64,000 bases of DNA from positions 62,001-126,000 of the forward strand of contig CAOLHI010000925.1 of assembly GCA_948474755.1 (NCBI GenBank), given 5' to 3'. Positions 32,801 through 47,800 of the stretch are shown piece by piece. Position numbers and translations under genes: made by a program. Origin of the DNA: Ctenosaura bakeri (taxonomy: Eukaryota > Chordata > Lepidosauria > Squamata > Iguanidae). A model generated the notes under the pieces. The model was not told where the DNA came from. It made no database searches and saw only the letters and a list, made by a program, of their open reading frames with translations. Each line of letters starts with the position of its first letter. The stretch's first letter is position 1.

Positions 32801-35800
32801 TTCAAATCCCTTCTCAGTCACAGACCTCATAGGGTGACCCCTTAAATTCATGACAGTCTCTTAGCATAACCCACTTCACAGGATTATTGGAAAGATAACA
32901 GGTATATGTATGTGTCACTTTAAGACCTTTGGAATGGGATAACAATACATTTGATAAAAAAAATAAAAAGTAATAAGTTATCACTTTGTATACCAACTTC
33001 TTTATTCATTGATGGTCTCCTGGATTGTAAGTTAAATTCTGTTGCATTAGTGCTTGGTATATAACAAGTAGCATGCTGGCACTGAAAAATGCAGGATCTG
33101 CTGAAAAGAATTTTCTTTTTAACCCCACATATGTTAGAGAGGACTATGGTTATAGTATAACGGCAATAGTAGAATCTGAGTGGTTCCCATGATGTTATTT
33201 TTCTTCTTCTTATTTCATCTGTAGTTGAAGTGGGCCCTGGAACTCAAATCTAGGGCTCCAGGGCTGAGGCTGATACCAGGTCAAGCATCAAAGTATTTTG
33301 CATTCAGTCTTGAGTAATGAAAAGCAATCTGAAATCAGCAGCCTCTAAGAGGACACTGTGCAGAGGAAAACAATTCTGAGTGCATATCTCTGGCCACGCA
33401 CACAAGTAACTGTCAGCAGATTCATGAATTGTCAGCAGAGAAACAACAGCTTCAGGGAACCAACCTCATAGAAGAGTCCCTCCGGAAACTGCTGGAAGCA
33501 CTGGGCACACACAAAACATTGTTCATGATACAGCTCACCATTGCTGTTCACAATCTTCTCTGCAGGTGCGAAGCCTCCTCGACAGCGCTCACACATGGCA
33601 TTTGCAAGAGCATTTGCCATGTTGCTGTAACAAAAATAACATCAGGTTATACATAGGAAGACAACTTTGCTGATCATATACGGATGTTAAGAGACACTGC
33701 TTCCAATTTTTCAGCAACAACAATAATAACAGTAGTAATACTACTAATACTGATGATGATGACGACGACGACAACAACAATAATATTTGCATCTATCTGC
33801 TTCAGTGGAAGAGTCATTTTGTAGCTTGCTGGCCCCACCCAAAGACCAGTGGCAAATAAAGCCTTGCCTCCAAAAACTGGGGAAAGAGAGAAAAGCAAAC
33901 CAGGCTTCTTTTCAAAAAGTCCTACCGCCATTTTCAAGAAGCATCTGGGATGAGGTGAAGGAAAGGCAAAGTGGCAGTGGTAGAAGTAGCAACCAGACAA
34001 GACCTGGTATGACCAGCCTCTGAGCAAGTAAGGCATGGGAAGGAGCAGCCATCTTGGCTGCAGTTCTCAGAGAGCAAGTGCTCTTTGATGAGTTGGCTGA
34101 AGGGAAGCTTTCTTTCACTGAAGAGAGATCTGGAACCTGTCTGAGAGAACTCAGATGCCCTTTTAGCCTTAATTCTCTTACTCTTCTGTAGCTTGCCCTC
34201 ACCTTTTCCTTTGTGATCTGGAGTACAGTACTATATTGGGGGGAAGATCACAGAGCAACCACCCTCCATCATTAAATGGACACTGAGTCTGTTCTCTGCT
34301 CCAAGTTTCAGGTAAATGTCTCTGTACCTAACTCACTAGTAGGGTCTTTCCACACCATCCACCAGGCATTACTGTGCTATTGAGCTTTTCCCCTCTTTAT
34401 GGAGTCCACCTTAGGGCTATGACATAGGAACTCAAAACCTAGCTCATTGGCAGAAAAAGTAACCACTAGGTTTCTAAAGCTACTATATGAAGTGAATATA
34501 ACATGTTGACTCAATCTTCAGTCTTCTTGAGTTCAGTGGAACTTACTTCCAAATAAAATGTTTATGTCTGGAATGATAGATTTCAGCATAGCTCTTGTAT
34601 TTATTAATGACAAGATTTTTCACTCACCAGTGTGAGTGTGCAACTGTTGCCTATAGTAAATGTTCAGGGAATGTGATGGAGGGAGAATTACAGAGGTTTG
34701 TTTGTGTGCTGTGGCAGTGCTGGTGGGTTTGCATGGGTTTACCCTTCCTGAACCCTGATTCCCAACCCCTTTGTGGCTGAAAGTACCAGACTCTGCACAA
34801 TGCAACAACCATTTATAGCATCGTCACAGATTTTGCAGCTGCTGAACTCATATCAAGGTGCACAGACAATTTCACATCTTATTGAGGTTGCAAACATATT
34901 GCTCTTCACATGAGGTGTGGCATTGTCTATATGATTTATGGCAACCTGTCCTAGCAGGATGCTCTCTAAGTGTGTTTGACTGATACTCCCATAATCCTAT
35001 AGCACAGCACAGATGGCAATGGGATTATAGGAATTTTTATTGCTTTTGTTGTGTGCCTTCAAGTCATTTCTGACTTCTGGCGATGTTAAGTGAAAGCTAT
35101 TGTGGGTTTTTTCTTGGCAAGATTTGATCAGAGGGGGTTTGCCTTTGCCTTCCTCTGAGGCTGAGAGAATGTGACTTGCCCAAGGTCACCAGCAGGTTTC
35201 CATGACTGAAAAGGGATTTGAACTCTAGTCTCCAGAGTCATAGTCTAACAGTCAAGCCACTACATCACAGTGTGTGTGTTTCTGTGGGAAGGTGGCCAAG
35301 GCATAATGGCTAGAATGAGCATTCAGGGTCCAAACTGGCTCAGGAAAAGGAAGTGGAAGGGGGGGGGAGTTTGGCATGGTAGTTCTATATTTCCTCTTTC
35401 ACACCCATTTTGTTCCTTGTGTGTGTGTGTGTCGGGCGGTGCATCAGGAGAGGGTTTGTGGTGCTGAGAAATCAGGCTGTGAGCCATCCTTCAGATGTTG
35501 GCTGGTGGAAGAGGAGGTGGACCAGAAGTGAGCTTTTAAAGGGCTGAAAGACCTGCCTAGAGCGAAGAGAGGGAAGTTTCCCCCAGAAAAGAAGTGCCTG
35601 AGGTGGAGGATAGAGGTGGAAGAAACTTGCAAATAAACAAATCTGTGAAAGTCATGCCCGCTAACGTGGACAGCCAACTGTATGTGCAATTTAAGAGTCT
35701 AATCTGAAGCAGCTCTTAAGCACATTTGATTTAGTTTTGACTGTGCTGGAAAGCTATCTGCATTCCAGAGCCCCAAGGGTTACCTCACTCCATTTTCAGC

Positions 35801-38800
35801 TCTGCAGTGTGGCACTATTGATGACCAGAAGTCCCACAATGTCACTCTTGTTTTTCTAGGGGTGGAGGATTCTCAAATAACCAGTTTTAAAGTTTTTTAG
35901 TGGAAGTGATGGGGGTCGTTAGAAACTGGAGGGATCAATGGGTCCAAGTGCTTCATTCCACAAAGGCCACACAGAGCTCACAGGCCTCATGAGTCCTGCC
36001 ATTGTCCTATCCCTACAAATTGCTCCCAGAGCCACATACAACAAGCTGGACAGCTCCTGGGCCCTTTCTCTCAAATCTTTTTCTCTTTACCTGGGTGACA
36101 ATCCAAACTGACTACAGCATCTGCAGAAGTAGAACAGCGCACAAGCTTCTCCAACAGGATGCACACACTTAGAAGGCTGAAAATATAGACAAGTACAAAA
36201 TCTAGGCAACAGCAAAACCCATGTTTGGCTTCTTGCAAGTGAAGCACTGGACTGAAGCCACAGTATTTGCAAGACAGACAGACAGACAGACAGACACACA
36301 CAGCCCCAGTGTAATATCTCCCCTAGCCCACAGTTCCAAAGAAATGTCCCTACAACATCAAAGATCTGCAAAGTCTTGGCAGTTGGTACTCTGCCTGCAG
36401 AACAATTCCTTCTGCAACAAAATTAAGCTCTGAATGCAATGTTGACGTATATATTGCAAATGTTGCACTCTCTAAATTGAAATACTGTACATTTTTTCCC
36501 TTTAGACATAATCACACATTGTGTTCACTGGTGCCTACTTAGTAAGAGGTGTGTTCAGAACTGCAGCTTAAGCTACAATCCTCCACACATTTGCCTCAAA
36601 GTAAAAGCCTACCTGGCCTAGCACACTATTCCCATAGTGGTTAACCAAATGCTTATGAGAAGTCCATAAACACCATATAAACCTAATAGCACTTTCCCAC
36701 TCATGTGTGACGTACTTCAGAATAAACAGACAAGACTGTGATGCCTGGCTGTGTCTGCACCAGCAATCTATCTCTCATTTCAACTGATGAAATGAAGAAT
36801 GTCCACAAGATCATACTGATGGGACACAGAAAAGTATGAGTTACATGTCTTTGCGATTGCAAGCAAGTAGTTAGTGCTTGTACGTGAAATGGAGCAACTT
36901 TGCACATGTTTCCAAAGAGGAACCCATTATCACAGATCCTGAAAACCATTCCTAACAGAAGCATGCACATAGACAAACACAGCATCCAGATTCAAATTAA
37001 CTTGAAAGCATCTTGTTAATATGCAGATTACAATAAATTCTAATTTACCACCATTGGAACAACAATCAGGATTATGACAGCCATTTGAGAAACAAGCCAG
37101 CTCTGATAAGGTGAACTTACAATCTTGCATAAAAGTCACATATCTCTTTATACACTTTAACATCACTGTGCCTACGCTGCAGTTTTGACACGGCTCTCTC
37201 GCCTTCATTTCCATAGTCACTGTGTCCATTTTGGTGAGTGTGTGAGACTTCTTCATTCTCTGGAATTGCATAGGTGTGCCCTCTGCTTTGAGATGCCATC
37301 CTTAACTTGCTACAGTCGAAACCCCACTGTAGTAGAAAGCGCCAAAGAAGCCACAGAAGGTATAACAGTACAAAGAAAAAGCAGTCTTCAGGACTTAGTT
37401 TTGTGCTGCATTGAGAGCTCCAAGGGAAAAGTTCAAATGCAGAGCGGTTCGAATGTCGAATGTCGTAGTGAGGTTGGAAGAGAGTCACTGGAAGCAAAGC
37501 AACACATTCCATAGCAAGGTGGTAACACTGACTTGGGTGGAACATATGATCCCTGCTATCTACCACTGTTAGAGAAGGGTTCTGCTAAGGCAATGTTATT
37601 TTGGATAAATGGAAGCTAGGGCATGCTAACTGTCACTGGCAGCTTAATGTGGAAAAACTTACTCCATTGTGATGGTGCGTTTAAATATATAGATCTCATG
37701 AATGTTAACGCCTTTGGAAAGATAATAAGGAAAAGGAACAGCTTGTTCAGAAAAATGGGGGGGGAGAGTCCCTTGACAAATAGGTACATTCTCTTAATTT
37801 GTTTCTGAGAGTCACTGACAACCATTTCTCCCTAGATTAAAGAATCTACCTGACCCAGACCTGTCTAGGCTGGGTCCTCTTTTTCTTCAATACACAACAG
37901 CACGACTATTAAGGAAGTAGATGAATATTCCTCAGATATTGAGCTGCTGGCCCTTTTGTCATCCAAAAAAATGAAGCTCTTTTAAGCTCTGTACTGGGCT
38001 CACATAAGTGTGGAAGTAGCAGTTTGGAGTGCACAAAACCAGTCCCTTTCACAATACACAATCACAGCACTAACTATAATTCTGCTAACTGCCAAGGCTG
38101 TGTTGTATGGAATCCTGGAACTTGTAGTCTGATGAGGCACTAGAGCTCTCTGGCAAAGAATTCCAAATATCTCACGAAACTACAACTCCCAGGATGGAAC
38201 CATGACAAATAAATGGAATCATAGTGTTATAACTGAACAATGTGAAGGAGTCCATATGTAATCACTCCTGTAACATCTTATAGGAAGGGAAGAATATACA
38301 CCCCCAACTGGTCATTCATTTTGGAAGAACATCTATAGAAGGAAGTCTGCTATATATATGTGTGTGTAGGCTCCCCACCCATGATCAGGATCTCACATCC
38401 TGAAGCTACACTATTAAAGAGCTTCCCCTTTGCAAACCCTCCTCCACACACAGACAGTAAGGAAGAGCCCACAAGTTTAATCCCACCTTCCTTTTCAAGC
38501 AAAGTGTGACAAGAGTGTCCAAAATTAACGTCAGTCCACTACAAATCTCCTTGAAATTCCATTTTATCATAGGTGCTCAACATGCGCAAGACACACATTC
38601 TTCACACAGGATCTCCATATGCCTACAGAACCTCTTTTATTAAAAAAAACACAACTGTTTGAAAATTATTAAGTGGAATCAAGGTAGTTATTTTCAGTGG
38701 AACATGGTCCTCTGTTTGCCAAGCTTGTTCATACTCAGAAGCTCAGTCCAAATCTCCCCCCTTCCAAAAAAACAAAAAATAAAACACTGCTATTTTCCTT

Positions 38801-41800
38801 TGAAAGTTGCTTCAAATACCTTCTTAGGGGTTAAACAGCAGCTTTAGGAAAATCAGGGTAAGAGAAAAACAGGGAAAGGGGTTTATCTTCCCCCATCCCA
38901 ATTTCAGTCTGTCTGTTCTACACAGTGGTAGTTTTTAAAGCAAGAAATAAAAGTGCGAGGTCTTAACCATGCTTCACTGCGTTTAAGATAACACGTAATC
39001 TGGCTATATGCTGTTCTTTCTTTTCTTGAAAGCTCTGATTGTTCAGCAAGGATGAAATTTATGGGGGCAAAGAAGATAAGACTATTGTGTGCCCTCTAGA
39101 TACAAGTGGGGGATAAGTTTAATAAATAAATAACCTGGCTTCTTAAAATTCTCCTCCACTCATCCCACCACACAGTCCAGCCTTCCAAACATTCTAATTA
39201 TCTCTCACAGCATACTCACAGATTAAAGCCTGTCTTAACACCCTTTTTTTGGAGGTAGCACATGAAATCATTATCCAGGGTGTGTTGTGGAAGAGTGGGT
39301 GGGTTACAGTTTTCCTCCAATTTGACTGGTCAGTATAGGACCCATAAAAAGTGGTATTTTACTTTAGCTAAGATAAACATTTGTTAAAAGAACAACTATA
39401 CTGTGGTTCTGACTGACACAAAGAAAACAGGCAGGAAGTAAAAAGGGACAGTCATGTAAAATAAAGGGGTGGGGGTTGTGTGTGTGTGTGTGCCTTCACG
39501 TCACTTGTTGGTTTACAGTGGTCCCATGAATTACATGGGATTTTCTTAGCAAGGAATACTCAGAGGTGGTTTTGCCTGTTCTGTGCTCTAAAACTTAGCC
39601 TAAGGCACCTGGCAAAGGGTAGGGTTGTAAATTAGTCTTCAGAAGTAGAAATTGCTTTTAATACGAATTTACTAGAGTTCATGGATTACTTCATATCTGA
39701 GATGAAAAGAACCTGACATTTTAAAAAGCTGAATGTGGAAAAAATTGCAACTGACAAATTTGTTCATCCAGGTTCAGGGCTTTGAGTGCTTAATATTTAA
39801 ATACCTGGTTTTGCATCCCTGTGTATTCAATCATATTAGCTCTGATTTAGAGCTACACTTAGAGCTACACTTCAATTTTTTTTTTTTTTGAGAGGCCTCT
39901 CCCCTAAAAGATATGAAATGCTGTCCTGTCAGTGCTAGGAATAGTTGCACCTATTACATTTAGCCAGATGAAGGAAATTTTGTTGAAGGGTTAACCAAAA
40001 TTTGCAAATGTGTTCATATTCATAGTAGAAAGGATTTTGTTTTTCTTAAATGAAACCAAAATATTGTTCACACTTCACTTAGATGTAACTAGTCACTAAC
40101 AGATATATAACTATTAGCTGTTTCTGGCATATATTTGGATTGCAAACTGAAAAATGGCTGGAGATCATCTTTTCTACATGCAATTAAGCCAATGGCTAAC
40201 TGGTAGCTAATTATATGGCTTGAACTTGGCAGGGGTGCGGGAAGGATGGTCAAGGTGGGTTTCTGAAAATAAGATTGTGAACCAACATATGTTTTTCTGC
40301 AAGCCAGTTCAGAGGAATTCAGTGGGATTTACTTCTTAAGATAGCACTCCAAATAATGTTCCTGGTTTGCAGTCCTTCTGTACATTCTGTCCTTGTAGAC
40401 ACTTTAACTTGCATTAGGATTCCAAAACTTGGGGAAGTTACTTCTTTAGACCTCATTTACCAGAGTTGCCAAGCTAGCATGGATCCTGGAAGGCTCTTTC
40501 TTCTACCCTTAAGATTAAGAGTATTCACTACACAAGCAAAATGCAACTTGTGAGATTCAGAGACAAGTCCTAGTCTGCGTAAACTGGGATCTTGCTATAA
40601 TCTGCCTGAATTCACTGTGCTGTGGCCTTTACAGGATATAGTGTAATAAACATATCCCCATTCTAATTAGTAATGTTTGAAGCATTAAATAGCATTCTTA
40701 CAAGGACACGCTTGTTGCAATACACAGTCCACACTAATACACTTAAGGAAGTAACTGCATGGGCAATTTTGCTTCAGCATTAATATTTTTTTATTATTTT
40801 AAGACAATGACCTGAACAGTTCATCCAGTAGCTATAATTAATACCCTGAGTAGAAGAGACAAACATCCAGCCTGCCAGTGAAAGACTTCTCATATGGCCA
40901 TGAAGTTCCTTATACGGTTGGGATAACTGTCAACACCAGACTTTCTGGCTCTGAACAACATTCTTATTATAGTAATGACTCCATTGCAAATGCTGTGCTG
41001 AAGACTGACCTTCAGCTAAGGTGGCACGGCCAGTGTTGATTCCTTTACTAAATAGCATGTCAGTCCTTTGGAGTTCCCTTTGTAAGTAAACAATGGTGCT
41101 GATATTTATATCAACTGGGTTAAAGTATATTATTTTAATGGGCATGCTTTGGTTGCATGAAGACAGTGATTAAAGAATCACTCCCACCTGAGTGTAATTT
41201 TAGCTTTCCTGTGCATGTTTTTTTAATATCTATCCTGCCCCCCTCTTTAAATTAGATTCTCCATGTTTCAATCATTTAAGTATCTCCAGCTGTGGATTAC
41301 TAGGACGAGATGAGACAGGAGTTTTTTTTTTCTTTTGTGTCTGCAATACCTCCAAAAATGCCACCACACACACATTTCTGATTCTGACAAACTTTTTAAA
41401 AAAAGTTATATAGTCTAGAGGTCCCCTGAAATCTGAAAGATGAACTGCCCCTTCTGGGGGCTTCTATGAGAGGCTAGTAGTGTTGCCAGAGTGAAAAGTG
41501 TAGGTGGCTCCTACATCTTTAACGGTTGTGTAGCAAAAGGAACATCAGCAAGTGTGGCCTGCTAGCTAGTTATGTACAAAACCCTTTTCCAGTTTTCAGT
41601 CTGTCAACCTTAGAGGCCATTCACTCTTCCCCCCTTTTTCAGCCAGAGAAAGGTCAGTTTGGAGAGGGTGATGGCTGTAAAAATAGCTTATGGGAGGGGA
41701 AGACATAAGAGGCTCCAGAACTGCACCCCTGGGTTTACACATTAGTCCAACATATTTGAAATCCTTCTATATATTGAAATCAAGATCAAACATACATGTG

Positions 41801-44800
41801 TGTTTGCTCTGTATGACATTTTGGGGTTGTGCCTTTTTCTATTCAGAAGCTGTATTTGTGTCACAACCCTCTCAAGTGATGCACCCTAATAAAACTCAGC
41901 ACAGAATGTTGGCAGTGTAAACTTTCCCTTTATCAACCACCTCTGGTAGATAGTTTCTGTGTAAACCTGAATGAAAATAAGATAGAGACCGTGCAGAGGA
42001 GACTGTCGAGGAACTCTGTTTATGGATTCTAGACAAAGTCTGAGCTGAATTCAACCAATACCTCATAGCACAGTTTTATGCACTATGCTCTTCAGACTGC
42101 ACATTAGGAATTCTATTTATGAATGCTCCTCTACAGGGGAAAAACATTCTGAACATGTAGAAAATAAGCAGAGAGAAAGAGGTGCTAGCAGTGATGGCTA
42201 GATTACTAGGCAGAAAGTATGTTTATTAAATGTGGCAGAACATGAAATATGCATATATTCACATCTTTAGCACAAAGTGGTGCATTCCTGGAAAAATCTA
42301 GCTGTTCAACATTTTTAATCTTGTGAAGCAGGTTGTGATATACTGCTGAACTATGACCACAAGATGCAAGTCAAACCACTGTATTCACTATGCCTCTAGT
42401 GTACAGCAGACATTGCCTTTATGCTTATACTGGAGGACAGCCTTCCCCCTGCCTTTTCAGTAGCTGTGCCTTATTGGTAGATGCTGCTCATCTTTGGAAC
42501 TCCCTTCCATCAGACACTCATCTCACTTCCTTTCAAAAAGCTGGTGAGATCATCCCCTTTTGGGAAGGCCTCCAGTATGTAATTTTAGCTTGTTCTTTTG
42601 ATCAGTATCTCTGTTCTCAGTATTTAAAATCTTTTAAATTGCAGTTGCACTGTGTCTCTTCTGTTACTTTCAGGGCGGGCGGGGGGAGGTTTTCCTATAG
42701 TACAGTGTAAAGTAGAGGGGCTTTTTAATGGCTAACACATTTTGCAAGATATCCAGCACACTGTGGGGAAAGCACAAGATATAAACAGTTTAAAAACAAG
42801 TCAATCTGGGCCCATGGGATGTGCTGGTAGTCTGCTATACAGTGCCATATTCACAGATGGTGTAATATGCAACAGTAATCATTGGAAATGAAAAGTACTG
42901 CAACTAGAGCATATCCGGAAGTATACATTCACTGGCTGGGGTGCTGAAGGATGAACGAAAGGCATTCAGTACATGCCCGAATGAGTTCTTTCTTTGCATA
43001 TTTGTGATCAGACTTCTGTTGCAATTTAACTTCATATTAATTTCTTAACAGATTTTAAGGGTACTGTCATCACAATATTCTTGACTAAGAAGCCCCACTC
43101 TAGCTCCTGGCAACCTGTAAAATGTGGGAAGAATTCTCATTGTGCTTTAGAAACTATGTCAGTTATTCAAACAGAAGCATGCATATAGAGATACCCCACT
43201 GAATGGCCTAAAATGAAAGGAGAATCTCACTATTTACACAAACAAAATGTAATCAGGCTGGCTGACCGATAACAGGTTTCAGTGGTTGTTTAAGGAACAT
43301 GGATCAAATGGTTTTACTAAACAAACTCTTTCAAGGACAGTACGAACACACATGAAATTAACACACTGAAATATACAGGATATTTTCTCAGATGTCTCTT
43401 TCTGCTCCCCTCCTCTTCTTGATAGCAATTAAAAGTGACAACTATGGGTTGGATCAAGAGTTTGGCAAACACTTCTGAAACATGGTGTTGCCAGGTACTG
43501 CTTGGCTCATGGTATATAATATTACCTCCTTTGATCGTTAACATCTACATGAAGTCACTAGGAGAAAGTATTCAAAGGTCTGTGTTTGAATCTCATCACT
43601 TTTCTCACAATGTCCAGCTCTACCTCTTTTTCACCTGATCCCAAAAATGCTGTGGAAACCCACAGCTGTTTTCCAGATACAGTAATGGATTGTGCATGGA
43701 CTAATAAACTGAGACTCAGCCCCAAAGAAGCAGAGGCCTTGGTAGTTAGTACATTGTCTAATCCAGGACTTGGAGCACAACCTGTTTTAGGTAGAGTCAC
43801 ACTTCCTCCCATTACAGCTGCACATGGAATCAGTTGCTCTCCTATGTAGATAGACAGTAGGCATGGACAGCACTTTTCCCCCCCTTAGCTTTGACTGGAG
43901 CACCATTTGTGGCCATTCCTAGAGAAATGGACCTGACCAGAGAGATGCATGCCCTAATTACTCACTTACAAAGACCTAAATAACTTGGAGTCAAGATATC
44001 TGAATGATTACCTGTCTATTCCCCCTGCATCTGGAATCCTCATTGGTCATGTTCCCTAGCTCTTGTAACCACCTCTACTCATTCCTCTATTGTCTAAGTA
44101 ACAGTATAGTGGAGGAAACATGCTCACGTATGAAGCTAGTATTTATCCATCTATCCCAGGACATTGGCACTGGGTCTTAGGCAGTATTTCCCATCACCTA
44201 CTCTTTCAGGCTGCTAACTGGAGATGCTAGAAATAGGATTTCTTGGATGAAAACCATTTACTCTATCACTTGAGCTACAGTTGTTCCCTCCATGTACTAT
44301 GCTGTAGCAGCACCACCACAGAATGAATGCATGAGAAAAGGTACCATGAATGTCTATGCACAATGGGAAGGGCTCTGACTGCTGATTCTTCAGAGCCCAT
44401 CTGGGCTTGAAGTTGCAAAGCAAGACAAAGCCCACCTTGGCTCTGCACAGTCTCGCTTCCATTTCACCTTTTAGCCACCAAATATGCAGCTCTGAAAAAC
44501 AAAGCTTGTGCTCATTCTGTGGGAAGTAGAGGGCAAGAACTAGGCTGAGAAGACTAGAGGGTAGGTTCCATTTCATTCCTTGAATGTTTGTTTGCAACCT
44601 TGACCTAAAGCTGCTGCTGGCTGGCTGGAATTGGCTGTGATACATGGAACTTAGGAGGAGAATCTGGCATGAAGTTGCTTCCAAGAGAGGGCATGCAAGA
44701 CTAATAATCACATAAGTAGGTTGTCAAGTAACTTGTCAGGCATGCATTTTTTCCAACTCTGCACTCAAAAGGCCTCCTTTGGTTAAGCTCTACCCATCAC

Positions 44801-47800
44801 CCTGACCCCCTCATGAAATGTGCTGGCCAGATGTCACAGAAGAGATAAGCAAGCTCCAACTATTTGGTTGCTGCCTCATATTTTCTACTGTTCTCTCCCT
44901 GGTGCAAGAGGAAGATGTGTTACCTCCTGCTTACCTTTCCCATTAAGTGGAGCCAAACAAAACATAGCCAGGGGAACTGCCCTGGCATTGCAAGTAGCAT
45001 GCAGTGTCAGGAGACTGCAGTGCCTGCCGTATGCCTTCCCCAATCCAGTCATTTTGTACTCTGGGGCTAGTGAGTAAACCAAAAGGCATTTCTTAAGAAT
45101 GATTAAGCAACATGCCTGCAAAAGTTAAGGGTAAAGGCGAGGGCAAGCAAGACAGGGGAAAAAAAAGGGTGTATCATTCTGTAAATATTCAAAGCTTTAA
45201 GCAATGGAAATATCCTGCATTTTATGTGGTGTCATGAGCAGACAACACTTGAGCAATGATTTCCTAATTAAAAAAGAAACCAGCAATAGTTGTGTTTTCT
45301 CAGAAATAACAAAGAAAAATTCTCACAGCTGTAGCGGTACATTTATATAAAATATTTTATACATCTGCCTTTATATGGATGTACACATAGACACATATTA
45401 ACACACACACACCATCTAAAATGGCAGTATCATGAACATGGTTGGAGCCTGAAGGCACTGTTGAGATTCCTATAATAACAACAAAGTGAAGCTACATTAA
45501 AACCATTTTAACTTTGAACTCCAATGCTAGTGGCAACTCACACTGAACTTCAAAAGATCACTCTAACAAAAAAACGGGGCAACATTTTTAAGGAGAAAAA
45601 AAATAAGAGCAAATATGCTATGTCAATACCATAAACATACACAGACATGGAAAAACTTAACAGAAATGAGAACGTGCCACTTCTTCTTAAGATGGGTACG
45701 GAGATGTAGTGTTTAAAACTCTCTCTCTCTCTGAATCAAACAATGATTTTATTTGAGGAGAGAAGAAAAGGCATCATGGAAATTCCTTTGAAGCAAAGGA
45801 TCTGAGCACAGTTCAGCATATTCAGAAACCAGCCCAAGGTGCTTCCTAAAAGACCAACAGGAGGGCCAGGGATGATACACATACCACAGCAGCAATCTTC
45901 TACTGGGGCAGTGGATCACTACAAGATAGTACATTGACACTGCCCCGTGTGTCCCTTGCAATGCAGAAGGGCTCTGGTTAGCACCAAATGAAATGTAGAA
46001 CATTGAAAGGAAGAAGGAAGGTGGAAGGGGAAAAAAAAGAAATGTGACAGCACCTTTAATCATTTTTTTATTTTCACACAAGCTTTTGTGGATAGAAACC
46101 CACTTCTTCAGATAGTTGCTGGAGATGCATGGGAACTGGGCAACAACTGTCCCATCTGTGCAGACTATTCACAACCTTTTAAGCTACAGACACAGTTGAT
46201 TGAAACCATTTTGTCACCCAAGATGGAATCGTCTGAATGGTACCTCCAATGGCATTGCAGAAAAAGATGATATGGGATAACAATCTATCACTCTTCAGTG
46301 ATGCCCCCCAATATTCATTCTCCACCAGCACTGAGACAGCATGTTTGGTTTAGCTGGAAATGGTTTGTATAGTGGTTTAACAGTCAGGAAATATCCCTGT
46401 CCACCACTCAGAGAGGGTTGTGCTCTAACTGTATAGAGACAACTTGATGTTTTTGGCTGTTCCAAGTTATATAGGTGTGTAGGATCAGGCCACACCAAAA
46501 GGCTGCACTTGTGCAGAACAAACCTATGAATGTTTATTCAGATGTCAACTGGGGTTGAACCGGTAGGATTTACAGGCAGAGGTGCACAGGACTGGAATTC
46601 TAGTTATTGCTTGCTTAAGCAATAACTTGCTTGCTTAAACCAAGGGAGCTTATTCCAGACTCATAAGAAAGAGGATTTAATTCAGGCATAGGAAACTGAA
46701 TGGTCAAAGGAGTTGACAAGTTTTCTGCTAGCACAAATTTTTAATAACCACAGTATGTTAATTAAAGGACAAAGGGCAAACAACCTGGAAGGAATGCTTC
46801 AAAGAAGGAAAAATTCAAAGACATGACTACAGATTCTTTCCAAGATGCACCAGGAATTTTTCAGGCTATTTGTCCCCAATGAACATTTTAAGCATCGCTG
46901 TTATAATGAAGATTTTGATAAAATCTGTCAAAGATTACAGAATCAAAAGGAAAAAGGAAGGGGGAGAAAGAAAAAAAATGGCAGCATTTTTAAGAATAAT
47001 TAGTTTTTATTTTTGCATGAGCTTTTGTGGATATAAATCTACTTCTCTGGATGAGATACAGTAATAAAGATTACAGGCTCACTCTATCCTGAATTTAGCT
47101 AATTTCCCAAATACTTATTCATAAGTTACATTGTTTTTTAGTCCACTATTTCTCCAAAGAGCCTAGGGTAGTACATGTGGTTGTCACTTTTAATCTCACA
47201 ACAACCCTGTGAGGTAAGTTGGGCTGAGTAACTTAATTGGCCACTCAAGAAACTTCATGGCTGCGTGATTCTTTAATCCAGCTTTCTGGTCTTTCTAGTA
47301 CTCTAACCACTACATCATACTGGCTTTAAATACTTAACAGCTCTGAATTCCATCCTTCTTTTATAAAACAGTGCTATTTATTTATTTGTATTATCAGGAA
47401 CAAGACAGCCTGGTGACTAAGGTCAAATAGTAATTTCCCTAATTGTTAGCCATAAAAATAAGAGAAAAACAAAGGACTTTCTGTCGCTATTCCCTTAACA
47501 AGACCTTTGTATCTCCAGGTCAATGGATCAGTAAGTTAATAGGTCCATAACGAACAAAGGTCAGGATTGTTCATTGCTTCTATTGCCCAGATGTCAGTGT
47601 GAAGAGGCAGAAGAGTAGCTTGAAACAAATTGATTCTATAAAGGTTCTATAAAGGAACGGTCATTACAATTCCTCTTCTTCACAGTTTTTTGCATTCTTT
47701 CCCCAGTTGATATTCTATGGTGAATAAGCATGCTCAGCCTTCGCTGGACAGTTCTGAGATCCTCTCCTGTTGGTGGGGGAAGCAGTTTACTTGGGTTTTT

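Larger units (their letters stand above)
28448..33464 (-). other. LIMS1 intron in LIM1
   Basis: Holds a mariner/Tigger-like element with an internal minisatellite (29099..29845), a SINE (30773..30967) and MIR-like fragments (31565..31740, 32775..32945). 30000-30750 and 31750-32770 show nothing I can name. Confidence 0.6.
33625..37120 (-). other. LIMS1 intron before the first LIM exon
   Basis: Holds a trinucleotide block close to the acceptor (33711..33786), a SINE (35034..35275), a Tigger-like right end (about 35620..35680) and an ACAG repeat (36275..36302). Open frames such as 33912..34202 lack any recognisable domain. Confidence 0.6.

Noticed and set aside
14727..33624. Processed pseudogene or LIMS2 instead of LIMS1
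   Set aside because: Introns with good splice sites interrupt every LIM domain, the frame is intact, and the N and C termini fit PINCH1 rather than PINCH2.
33912..34202. Frame with a signal-like hydrophobic run, near the first LIM exon
   Set aside because: It is in the intron; no donor in phase with 33624 and no similarity to known PINCH N termini.
44214..44711. Longest open frame of the window (165 codons, minus)
   Set aside because: Composition is arbitrary, with no domain or splice support; intronic chance frame.
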